From: Mycobacterium sp. Root265
GTDB lineage: Bacteria > Actinomycetota > Actinomycetes > Mycobacteriales > Mycobacteriaceae
NCBI RefSeq assembly: GCF_001428895.1
Contig: NZ_LMJA01000011.1
Coordinates: forward strand, 39,699 to 103,698
Reading direction: 5' to 3'
Length of the DNA: 64,000 nt
Part shown: piece after piece, positions 37,262-44,890 of the stretch
Numbering within the stretch: position 1 is the stretch's first letter
Layout: each line of letters begins with the position of its first letter
Notes under the pieces: generated by a model
Databases searched by the model: none
Told to the model about the DNA's origin: nothing
What the model saw: only the letters and a program-made list of their open reading frames with translations
Translations under genes and position numbers: made by a program

Positions 37262-37842
37262 GGACGCGACCCCATGAGGCTGAGCACCAGGTACTCCTGC
37301 AGCACCGTCAGCCACTGGTAGACGTCGAGGTGGCCGGCCATCGGATGCCCGACGGGCAGTTGGTCGAGGCCTTCGGGACCGATCTCCAGCATCGCACCGA
37401 GTGCAAGCCGCACATCGTTGACCGACGAGGCCCAGGCTTGCGCGTCGTCCTCGGAGAGCTCGAACTTCCCGCCACCCTCCGGCATGGTGTCCAGCAGGCG
37501 TTGCGCCGCTTGCCGTTTCGCATCGATGATGGCCGGCTCATGCAGGCTGCGCAGCGCACTGTTCAAGCTGTCGGCCGCCGCGGAGCCCGCGGGATGGCCG
37601 TTGCGGGACCGGAAGAAGTCCGGCAGCAACCGTTTCATCGTCTCGTCCTCGGGCGGCGACGAATGCCCGGTCCGGATCCCGGTGATTTCGCTGAGTTCGT
37701 CAGCCGGAGCGGCAGATTCGCGATCGTCGAGCATCCCGGTCAGCGATGTCACCAGATTGCGCAGCAGCGCAGCCTCGTGGGCGGCCAGCGAAGACCGGAA
37801 TCGGGGTCCGTCGGCACCGTCGATCCGCTTCCATTTCCGCAC
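37258..37842 (-). CDS. DUF2017 protein (Rv1332-like)
   Basis: 194 residues from GTG, mostly helical and charged, with LAAHEAALLRNLVTSL near the N-terminus and DVYQWLTVLQEYLV at the C-terminus. It follows clpS by two bases, as in other mycobacteria, so a link to ClpS-dependent proteolysis is often supposed. No catalytic motif is visible. Confidence 0.85.
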   Translation of the reverse strand: MRKWKRIDGADGPRFRSSLAAHEAALLRNLVTSLTGMLDDRESAAPADELSEITGIRTGHSSPPEDETMKRLLPDFFRSRNGHPAGSAAADSLNSALRSLHEPAIIDAKRQAAQRLLDTMPEGGGKFELSEDDAQAWASSVNDVRLALGAMLEIGPEGLDQLPVGHPMAGHLDVYQWLTVLQEYLVLSLMGSRP

Positions 37843-37844
37843 GA

Positions 37845-38159
37845 TCAGCGGTCCTGCTGCATGGTGGCCCACAACCCGGCGGAGTGCAGCTTGGTGACGT
37901 CGACCTCCATCGACTCACGGCTGCCGGCCGAGACGACGGCCTTGCCCTCGGTGTGCACCTGCATCATGAGTTTGGTGGCGTGCGGTTCGGAGTAGCCGAA
38001 CAGTTTCTGGAACACGTAGGTCACATACGACATCAGATTGACCGGGTCGTCCCACACGACCGTCACCCAGGGACTGTCCGTGGCGGCGTCTTCGCGGCGG
38101 TCGACGTCGGCCGCCGTGTCCTCCCGGGTACCCGGCTTGGTCCGCGCTGGGGTAACCAT
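37845..38159 (-). CDS. clpS: ClpS, N-end-rule adaptor of the ClpAP/ClpCP protease
   Basis: 104 residues from the ATG at 38159. After a flexible charged N-terminus comes the ClpS core: [39 protein letters not shown] and MEVDVTKLH. The Asp-Asp-Pro-Val-Asn and His-(x)-Met residues form the pocket for N-degron side chains. It is divergent from pncB and heads the long minus-strand run to rdgB. Confidence 0.94.
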   Translation of the reverse strand: MVTPARTKPGTREDTAADVDRREDAATDSPWVTVVWDDPVNLMSYVTYVFQKLFGYSEPHATKLMMQVHTEGKAVVSAGSRESMEVDVTKLHSAGLWATMQQDR

Positions 38160-38223
38160 GACGCACAGGATACCGGGGGCCGACTGCACGCCCGAACCGG
38201 AACGGTACCGATACGGTGAGATC

Positions 38224-39567
38224 GTGAGCGATGGCGTGAGCACAGCACTGCTGACGGACAAATACGAGTTGACCATGCTCGCGGCTGCGCTGCGCGACGG
38301 CTCGGCCCACAAGCGCTGCACCTTCGAGGTGTTCGCGCGACGGCTGCCCGAGGGGCGGCGCTACGGAGTCGTCGCGGGCACCGGGCGCTTCGTGGAAGCG
38401 CTGGCGCAGTTCACCTTCGACCAGCAGACCCTGGCGGCGGTGTCCGATTTCCTGGACGCCGACACGTGCGCGTTCCTGTCGGATTTCCGGTTCACCGGCG
38501 ATGTGCACGGTTACCCGGAAGGTGAGCTCTACTTCCCGAACTCGCCGGTGCTCTCGGTGCGCGGCAGCTTCGCCGAGTGCGTCGTCCTGGAAACCCTGGC
38601 GCTGTCCATCCTCAATCACGACAGCGCCATCGCCTCCGCCGCGGCCAGGATGGTGGCGGCAGCCGGTGGCCGTCAGCTCATCGAGATGGGTTCGCGCCGC
38701 ACCCATGAGGAGGCCGCCGTTGCCGCGGCTCGGGCGGCCTGGATCGCCGGATTCAACGGCAGCTCCAACCTGGCCGCCCAGCAGCGCTACGGGGTTCCGG
38801 CGCTGGGCACCAGCGCGCATGCCTTCACTCTGCTGCACACCACTGCCGACGGAACAGATGGCGCCGCCGCGCGAGATCTATCAGAACGCTCCGCGTTCCA
38901 GGCACAGGTCGACGCGCTCGGTGTCGGCACCACCCTGCTGGTCGACACCTACGACATCACCGCCGGCGTCGCCAACGCCATCGCGGTCGCCGGCCCCGAA
39001 CTGGGGGCGGTGCGGATCGACTCCGGTGAACTCGCCGTGCTGGTCCGCCAGGTGCGCGACCAGCTGGACAGTCTCGGCGCCACCGGCACCAAGATCGTGG
39101 TCTCCAGCGACCTCGACGAGTTCGCCATCGCCGCGCTGCGGGCCGAACCCGTGGACAGTTACGGCGTCGGCACCTCGCTGGTCACCGGCTCGGGCGCACC
39201 GACCGCCGGCATGGTCTACAAGCTCGTCGAGGTCGACGGCATCACCGTGCAGAAACGCAGCGCGCACAAGGCGTCTGCGGGCGGCAGCAAGCAGGCGCTG
39301 CGGGTCGCCAAACCGTCCGGGACCGTCGTGGAAGAGGTCGTCTATCCGGCGGGCCACCCACCGGTGACCGAAGACGGCTTCAGCGCCCGGCCCTTGTCGG
39401 TCGAAATGGTCCGGGGCGGGCAACCCGTGCACAAGCACGACCTCGAGGAGGCCCGGGCCCGGGTGGCGGCCGGGCTCGGCAGCCTGCCGTGGGACGGCCT
39501 GAAACTGTCCAGGGGCGAGCCGGCCATCCCGACCCGCGTCGTGGCACCGGACAAACCCCCGTCGTGA
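38224..39567 (+). CDS. pncB: Nicotinate phosphoribosyltransferase
   Basis: 447 residues from GTG. N-terminal [11 protein letters not shown], the [12 protein letters not shown] region, the EMGSRRTH substrate loop and VRIDSGEL are all conserved NAPRTase features. It converts nicotinate plus PRPP to nicotinate mononucleotide in NAD salvage. A second GTG 12 bases later is an alternative start. It is coupled to dinG by a GTGA overlap. Confidence 0.93.
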   Translation: MSDGVSTALLTDKYELTMLAAALRDGSAHKRCTFEVFARRLPEGRRYGVVAGTGRFVEALAQFTFDQQTLAAVSDFLDADTCAFLSDFRFTGDVHGYPEGELYFPNSPVLSVRGSFAECVVLETLALSILNHDSAIASAAARMVAAAGGRQLIEMGSRRTHEEAAVAAARAAWIAGFNGSSNLAAQQRYGVPALGTSAHAFTLLHTTADGTDGAAARDLSERSAFQAQVDALGVGTTLLVDTYDITAGVANAIAVAGPELGAVRIDSGELAVLVRQVRDQLDSLGATGTKIVVSSDLDEFAIAALRAEPVDSYGVGTSLVTGSGAPTAGMVYKLVEVDGITVQKRSAHKASAGGSKQALRVAKPSGTVVEEVVYPAGHPPVTEDGFSARPLSVEMVRGGQPVHKHDLEEARARVAAGLGSLPWDGLKLSRGEPAIPTRVVAPDKPPS

Positions 39568-41558
39568 CCAAGAGCTCAGTCACCGAATTGCTCGCCTCGG
39601 CGGTCGCGGCGCTCGGCGGGGCTCAGCGCCCCGGCCAGGTCGAGATGGCGCAGGCCGTCACCGAGGCGTTCGACACCGGCCGCCATCTCGCCGTGCAGGC
39701 CGGCACCGGCACCGGCAAGTCGCTGGCCTATCTGGTGCCGTCCATCGCGCGGGCGGTCGCGGCCAACGAACCCGTGGTGGTGTCCACCGCCACCATCGCC
39801 CTGCAACGGCAGCTGGTGGACCGCGACCTGCCCCGGCTCGCCGACGCCCTCGCCGGCCTGCTCCCCCGGCGCCCCACCTTCGCGCTGCTGAAGGGACGCG
39901 GAAATTACCTGTGCCTGAACAAGATTCACAACGGCAGTACCACCGAATCGACGGAGGACCGCCCGCAGGAGGAACTGTTCGACGCGGTCGCCGCCACCGC
40001 GCTGGGACGCGATGTGCAGCGTTTGACGAGCTGGTCCTCCGACACCGAGACCGGTGACCGCGACGACCTTGTCCCCGGGGTGCCGGACAGGTCCTGGGGC
40101 CAGGTCAGCGTGTCGGCGCGCGAATGCATCGGGGTGTCACGCTGCCCGTTCAGCACCGACTGTTTCTCGGAAAAGGCCCGCGCCAAGGCCGGCAACGCCG
40201 ATGTGGTGGTCACCAATCACGCGCTACTGGCGATCGACGCGATCGCCGATGCCTCGGTGCTGCCCGAACACGACCTGCTGGTGGTCGACGAGGCGCACGA
40301 ACTGGTCGACCGGGTCACCAGCGTGGCCACCGGGGAACTCTCGGCCACCGTGCTCGGCGCGGCGCAGCGACGGATCGGCAGGCTGGTCGCCGACGAACTC
40401 TCCGACCGCATGGAGGCCGCCGGGGCCAACCTGGCCTCGGCCATCTACGACGCCGAACCCGGGCGCATCGACCACCTCGACGACGAGCTGGCCACCTACC
40501 TGACGGCGCTGCGCGACGCGGCGTTCACCATCCGGTCCGCGATCGACACCACCCCCACGGACCCGCAGGCGGCCGCCGCGCGCACCGAGGCCGTCACCGC
40601 GGTGACGGAGATCGGCGATATCGCGGCACGCATCCTGGACTCGTTCGGCCCGGCGATCCCCGACCGCTTCGACGTGGTGTGGCTCGACCACGAGGAGAAC
40701 CATCGGGGCGGCGGAGGAAAACGGGCCATCCTGCGGGTGGCGCCGCTGTCGGTGTCAGGGTTGTTGCGCACCAGGCTCTTCGAACAATCCACCGCGGTGC
40801 TGACCTCGGCGACACTGACCATCGGTGGCAACTTCGACGGGATGGCCGCGGCCTGGGGACTGTCCGGCGGGGAAGGCAAGACCACATGGCGCGGGCTGGA
40901 CGTCGGGTCGCCGTTCGACCATGCCAAGTCCGGAATCCTCTACGTGGCCAAACACCTGCCCCCGCCCGGGCGTGACGGCACCGGCTCGCCGGCCCAGCTC
41001 GACGAGATCGAGGCGCTGATCAACGCCGCCGGCGGGCGCACCCTTGGCCTGTTCTCCTCGATGCGCGCGGCCAAGGCGACCGCCGAGGTGATGGCCGAAC
41101 GCCTCTCGACGCCGGTGCTGTGCCAGGGCGAGGACACCACCGCCGCCCTGGTGCAACGGTTCGCCGACGACGAGGAGACCTCGCTGTTCGGCACCCTGTC
41201 GCTCTGGCAGGGCGTCGACGTGCCCGGGCGCACGCTGTCGCTGGTGCTGATCGACCGGATTCCGTTCCCGCGTCCCGATGATCCACTGCTGACCGCACGC
41301 CAGCGCGCCATCGCCGCGCGCGGCGGCAACGGATTCATGGCGGTGGCGGCCAACCACGCCGCGCTGCTGCTGTCCCAGGGGGCGGGCCGGCTACTGCGCC
41401 GGGTCGACGATCGCGGCGTCGTCGCGGTGCTGGATTCCCGGATGGCGACGGCCCGCTACGGCGGTTATCTGCGCTCATCGCTGCCGCCGTTCTGGGCGAC
41501 GACCGATCACGAACGCGTCATCGCCGCGCTGGGCCGGCTGACCGCTCGGCCCGGATAA
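39564..41558 (+). CDS. dinG: DinG-type ATP-dependent DNA helicase (XPD-like, Fe-S)
   Basis: 664 residues from GTG. Walker A GTGTGKS near residue 51, DEAH box VVDEAHEL, and the helicase-C motifs LWQGVDVPG and QGAGRLLRR. Four cysteines between motifs Ia and II (NYLCLN, ARECIG, SRCPF, TDCF) form the 4Fe-4S cluster site of XPD/DinG helicases. It unwinds DNA 5'-3' in repair and replication stress. Confidence 0.93.
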   Translation: MTKSSVTELLASAVAALGGAQRPGQVEMAQAVTEAFDTGRHLAVQAGTGTGKSLAYLVPSIARAVAANEPVVVSTATIALQRQLVDRDLPRLADALAGLLPRRPTFALLKGRGNYLCLNKIHNGSTTESTEDRPQEELFDAVAATALGRDVQRLTSWSSDTETGDRDDLVPGVPDRSWGQVSVSARECIGVSRCPFSTDCFSEKARAKAGNADVVVTNHALLAIDAIADASVLPEHDLLVVDEAHELVDRVTSVATGELSATVLGAAQRRIGRLVADELSDRMEAAGANLASAIYDAEPGRIDHLDDELATYLTALRDAAFTIRSAIDTTPTDPQAAAARTEAVTAVTEIGDIAARILDSFGPAIPDRFDVVWLDHEENHRGGGGKRAILRVAPLSVSGLLRTRLFEQSTAVLTSATLTIGGNFDGMAAAWGLSGGEGKTTWRGLDVGSPFDHAKSGILYVAKHLPPPGRDGTGSPAQLDEIEALINAAGGRTLGLFSSMRAAKATAEVMAERLSTPVLCQGEDTTAALVQRFADDEETSLFGTLSLWQGVDVPGRTLSLVLIDRIPFPRPDDPLLTARQRAIAARGGNGFMAVAANHAALLLSQGAGRLLRRVDDRGVVAVLDSRMATARYGGYLRSSLPPFWATTDHERVIAALGRLTARPG

Positions 41559-41641
41559 CCGCCACCACCGGCAGATTTTCACTATCCTGGCTGCACAAAC
41601 GCGGCAGGCCCGTCCGGGCGCACCGAAAGGCGGGGCACCAT

Positions 41642-43075
41642 ATGAGGCGCCGACAGTTGACGGGTGCGGCGCTGGTCGCCTGCATCGCGCTCCTGCTCAG
41701 TGGGTGTGGACAGGAACTGCAGGGCAACGCGGTGTCGGTGTTCGCCGACCCGTTCCGGGTGGCGGGTATGCCCGCCACCGACGGACCGACCGGTCTGCGC
41801 GACGACGCCGCCGAACCCACCCGTGAGGTGACCGATACCGACGGCGGCGAGATCGACCACCTCGCGGTCAGCTCGATCAGTGACATCGAGGAGTTCTGGG
41901 AGACGGCCTACCCCGAGACCTTCGATGACGACTTCACTCCGGTGTCCGACGTGATCTCCTGGGACGCAGATGGTTTCGACGGCGTCTTTTGCGACACCGA
42001 CACCTACAACCTGGTAAATGCCGCGTTCTGCCACGAGGACGAGACGATCGGCTGGGACCGCGGCGTGCTGCTGCCCTCGCTGCGCCGGGCCAACGGCGAC
42101 ATGGCCGTCACCATGGTGCTGGCCCACGAGTACGGCCACGCGGTGCAGGAACAGGCGGGGATGGTCACCAGGTCGACGCCGACCCTGGTGTCCGAACAGC
42201 AGGCAGACTGCCTGGCCGGGGTCTACATGCGCTGGGTCGCCGAAGGGAACTCACCGCGGTTCACACTGTCCACCGGTGACGGGCTGAACAACCTGCTGGC
42301 CGCGATGATCGCGTTCCGCGACCCCCTGCTCAGTGAGGGCGACTCCGACGTCGGCGACGATGAACACGGTTCGGCGTTCGAGCGGGTGTCGGCATTCCAG
42401 TTCGGGTTCACCGACGGCGCCGGGTCCTGCGCGACGATGGACCCCGCGGAGATCAAACAGCGCCGCGGCGATCTGCCGGTGTTGTTGCCGGAGGACCAGT
42501 CCGGGGAGCTGCAGATCACCGAGGACTCGGTGCGCTCCATCATGGACGCGATGGAGATCCTGTTCGAGCCGGCCGAGCCACCCGAACTCACCTTCGAGCC
42601 GCAGGCCTGCCCGGACGCCGATTCCGATGCGCCGGTGACGTTCTGCCCGGCGACCAACACGATCGCGGTGGACCTGCCGGCACTGGAGATGCTCGGCGCG
42701 CAATCCGATGACGAGGACACCGGGCTGGTCACCGGGGACAACACCGGATATTCGGTGCTGGTGTCGCGGTACATGCAGTCGATCCAGCATCAGCACGGCG
42801 GAGTCGCCCTGAACACGGCGCAGGCCGCGCTGCGCACCGCGTGCCTGACCGGGGTCGCGACCACGAAGATGGTCGACGAAGTGAACACCCCGGACGGCAA
42901 CACCATTGCGCTCACCGCGGGCGATGTGGACGAGGCGGTGTCCGGCATCCTGCTCAACGGTCTGGCCGCCAGCGACGTGAACGGTGAATCGGTGCCGTCG
43001 GGCTTTTCCCGGATCGATGCGTTCCGGGTGGGTGTGCTCGGCGAGCAGGACCGCTGCTTCAAGCGGTTCCCCTGA
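41642..43075 (+). CDS. Lipoprotein neutral zinc metallopeptidase, paralogue of the 24.5-kb gene
   Basis: 477 residues. Signal peptide with lipobox LLSGC near residue 22, HEYGH zinc motif near residue 161 and SEQQADCLAG downstream. It matches the protein at 24522 along its whole length, including LSTGDGLNN and NGLAASDVNG, so the two arose by duplication. It is not part of the conserved dinG-glgP order and starts the inserted block. Confidence 0.85.
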   Translation: MRRRQLTGAALVACIALLLSGCGQELQGNAVSVFADPFRVAGMPATDGPTGLRDDAAEPTREVTDTDGGEIDHLAVSSISDIEEFWETAYPETFDDDFTPVSDVISWDADGFDGVFCDTDTYNLVNAAFCHEDETIGWDRGVLLPSLRRANGDMAVTMVLAHEYGHAVQEQAGMVTRSTPTLVSEQQADCLAGVYMRWVAEGNSPRFTLSTGDGLNNLLAAMIAFRDPLLSEGDSDVGDDEHGSAFERVSAFQFGFTDGAGSCATMDPAEIKQRRGDLPVLLPEDQSGELQITEDSVRSIMDAMEILFEPAEPPELTFEPQACPDADSDAPVTFCPATNTIAVDLPALEMLGAQSDDEDTGLVTGDNTGYSVLVSRYMQSIQHQHGGVALNTAQAALRTACLTGVATTKMVDEVNTPDGNTIALTAGDVDEAVSGILLNGLAASDVNGESVPSGFSRIDAFRVGVLGEQDRCFKRFP

Positions 43076-43135
43076 CGGCGGGCCGGGGGCGCCCCCCGCT
43101 CGCCGGGAAGAGCGCATCGACTCGGGCTGGCTGGA

Positions 43136-43948
43136 TCAGACCACCTTGGTCTCGCCGTAATAGGCCAGCACCGAATCGGATTCGTCCGTGGAGCGGGTCA
43201 GGAACGCGAACGAGCGGATGAAGGACTGGCCCACGCACCCGTCGATCTTGACCTGGAAGTTGCTCACCAGCACCCACGGGTTGGAACCCCGGAACTCCTT
43301 CTCGGTGACCGGGACCATGTTGACGATGCCGGGTTTCAGCCCGACGGCCACACCGCCGGTGACCGGCGTGGTCAGCACCGGGACCAGCCCGTCGAGTCCC
43401 GGTGATGCCACCTCGATACCGGCCAGGCCGAGTGACGGGGACATGCCCGCGGTGCCGGTGACGGTGACACCGTTCGACGTGCTCATGTCGACGCCGCAAC
43501 CGATCTGGTAGCCGACCTCCAACACCCCTTCGGGGATCTCACCGCCGTCCGGGCCGGTGATGTTCCCGGTGAAGGTGCCGCCCACGATGTAGCTACGCGA
43601 CGACAGCGCGGTGGTCAGCGGTGCGGCGACCAGTTGGGTCTCGTTGACCGCGGATAGCGTCAGCCTCCAGCCGTCCGGTGTCTCGGTGCTCGTCGGCGGT
43701 GGGGAGGCCACCAAACCGTGCAGCTGTGGTTGAGGCTGCGGCGCCGCGACCGAGGCGGGCTGCATCATCGGGGTGAGCGGAGGCTCCAGGGCGGGGTCGA
43801 TGGCGGGCGCGAACACCGGATCGACATCGGGCTCGTTCGGGTCGATGCCGGGGTCACCCGCAGCGACCGGGGCGCACAGCACAGCGGCTGCCACCACCAC
43901 GGTGAACAGCGCAAAGGGTCGCGGCACGACAAACCCCGCAGTAGGCAC
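43136..43948 (-). CDS. MspA-family porin-like secreted protein
   Basis: 270 residues from a GTG seven bases after TAAGTT (43956-43961), which suggests a leaderless start. The signal peptide ends near AAG-DPG. A Pro/Asp-rich segment of about 50 residues, absent from MspA itself, comes next. The MspA-like domain follows: LTLSAVNETQLV, GVLEVGYQIGCGVDM, and FIRSFAFLTRSTDESDSVLAYYGE at the end. Two cysteines are present, unlike classical MspA. It may form outer-membrane pores or have a related envelope role. Confidence 0.8.
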   Translation of the reverse strand: MPTAGFVVPRPFALFTVVVAAAVLCAPVAAGDPGIDPNEPDVDPVFAPAIDPALEPPLTPMMQPASVAAPQPQPQLHGLVASPPPTSTETPDGWRLTLSAVNETQLVAAPLTTALSSRSYIVGGTFTGNITGPDGGEIPEGVLEVGYQIGCGVDMSTSNGVTVTGTAGMSPSLGLAGIEVASPGLDGLVPVLTTPVTGGVAVGLKPGIVNMVPVTEKEFRGSNPWVLVSNFQVKIDGCVGQSFIRSFAFLTRSTDESDSVLAYYGETKVV

Positions 43949-43955
43949 CTCGAGG

Positions 43956-43975
43956 AACTTACATCGCCTATGTAA
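43956..43975 (-). promoter_or_regulatory. Promoter -10 of the MspA-like gene with a TTACAT-N5-ATGTAA dyad
   Basis: The -10 element TAAGTT is at 43956-43961. It overlaps a 6-5-6 dyad, TTACAT-CGCCT-ATGTAA, at 43959-43975. A factor bound there would cover the promoter. Confidence 0.5.
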
Positions 43976-44012
43976 CTCTGCGGCCACGACAAGGACACGG
44001 CCAGTGCGAGAC

Positions 44013-44864
44013 TCAGCCGACCGGTAACCGCCAGAGATATCCGGCTTCCATCGCCACCCATAGCGCGCCGTCGCGGGCGATGGCCAGCCCGTGCGGTTCG
44101 CCGTTCTCGATCAGGTCGACGGTGCTCACCTCGCCGTCGGCCGTGATCCGGGCGATCTGGTCGGACCCCCACAGGCTGACCCACACCCCACCGGACGGAT
44201 CGGCGACCACCGCGTGCGGCTTGCCGGGCAGGTCGAGTTCCTGGATGGCCTCATCGGTGGGAATCCGGCCGACCTTGTCGGCGAGAATCTCGGTGAACCA
44301 GATGGCGTCGTCATGGGTGGCGGCGATGCCGACCGGTCCGGACCGTGGCGTCGGCACCTCGCGTACCCGTAGCGAGCCGGACGGTTCGAGCCGGCCGACC
44401 GCGTTCGCCTCGTTGAGGGTGAACCACAGGGCGCCGTCGGGACCCGCGGTGATCATCGACGGCATGCCGCCGGGAGTGGCCACCTCGGTGACCGTGCCGT
44501 CGACGTCGACTCTGCCGATCACGCCGGAATTCATCGCGGTGAACCACAGTGCGCCGCCGGGCCCCGACGCGATGCCGAAAGGCGCGCTGCCGGAGGGCAG
44601 TTCGACCTCGCTGAGCACACCGGCGGTGGTGATCCGGCCGATCCGGTCATCGCCGTTACGGGTGAACCACAAGGCACCGTCCGGGCCCGCGGTGATGATC
44701 GAGGGCCTACTGTCCGGCGCGACGTCGTAGACGGTCACATCGCCGGCTGCGGTGACGCGGGCGATCTGCCCGCTGTGCACCAGGGTCACCCACATGGCTC
44801 CGTCGGGACCCGCGGCCAGCGCGTACGGCCCGCTGGGGAGGTCGACCACCAGGATCTGGTTCAT
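44013..44864 (-). CDS. Virginiamycin-B-lyase-like seven-bladed propeller protein
   Basis: 283 residues from an ATG with GAGGAGG upstream. It has repeats of about 42 residues built on ITAGPDGALWFT and IGRI, the Vgb propeller. Residues corresponding to the catalytic set of staphylococcal Vgb are kept: His in KPHAVVAD, Glu and His in GEPHGLAIA, and Glu in VAMEAG. Vgb opens streptogramin B lactones by elimination. No signal peptide is visible. It lies 26 bases after glgP on the same strand. Confidence 0.8.
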   Translation of the reverse strand: MNQILVVDLPSGPYALAAGPDGAMWVTLVHSGQIARVTAAGDVTVYDVAPDSRPSIITAGPDGALWFTRNGDDRIGRITTAGVLSEVELPSGSAPFGIASGPGGALWFTAMNSGVIGRVDVDGTVTEVATPGGMPSMITAGPDGALWFTLNEANAVGRLEPSGSLRVREVPTPRSGPVGIAATHDDAIWFTEILADKVGRIPTDEAIQELDLPGKPHAVVADPSGGVWVSLWGSDQIARITADGEVSTVDLIENGEPHGLAIARDGALWVAMEAGYLWRLPVG

Positions 44865-44890
44865 GTCCTCCTCGCTCCGCTCGCCCACCC

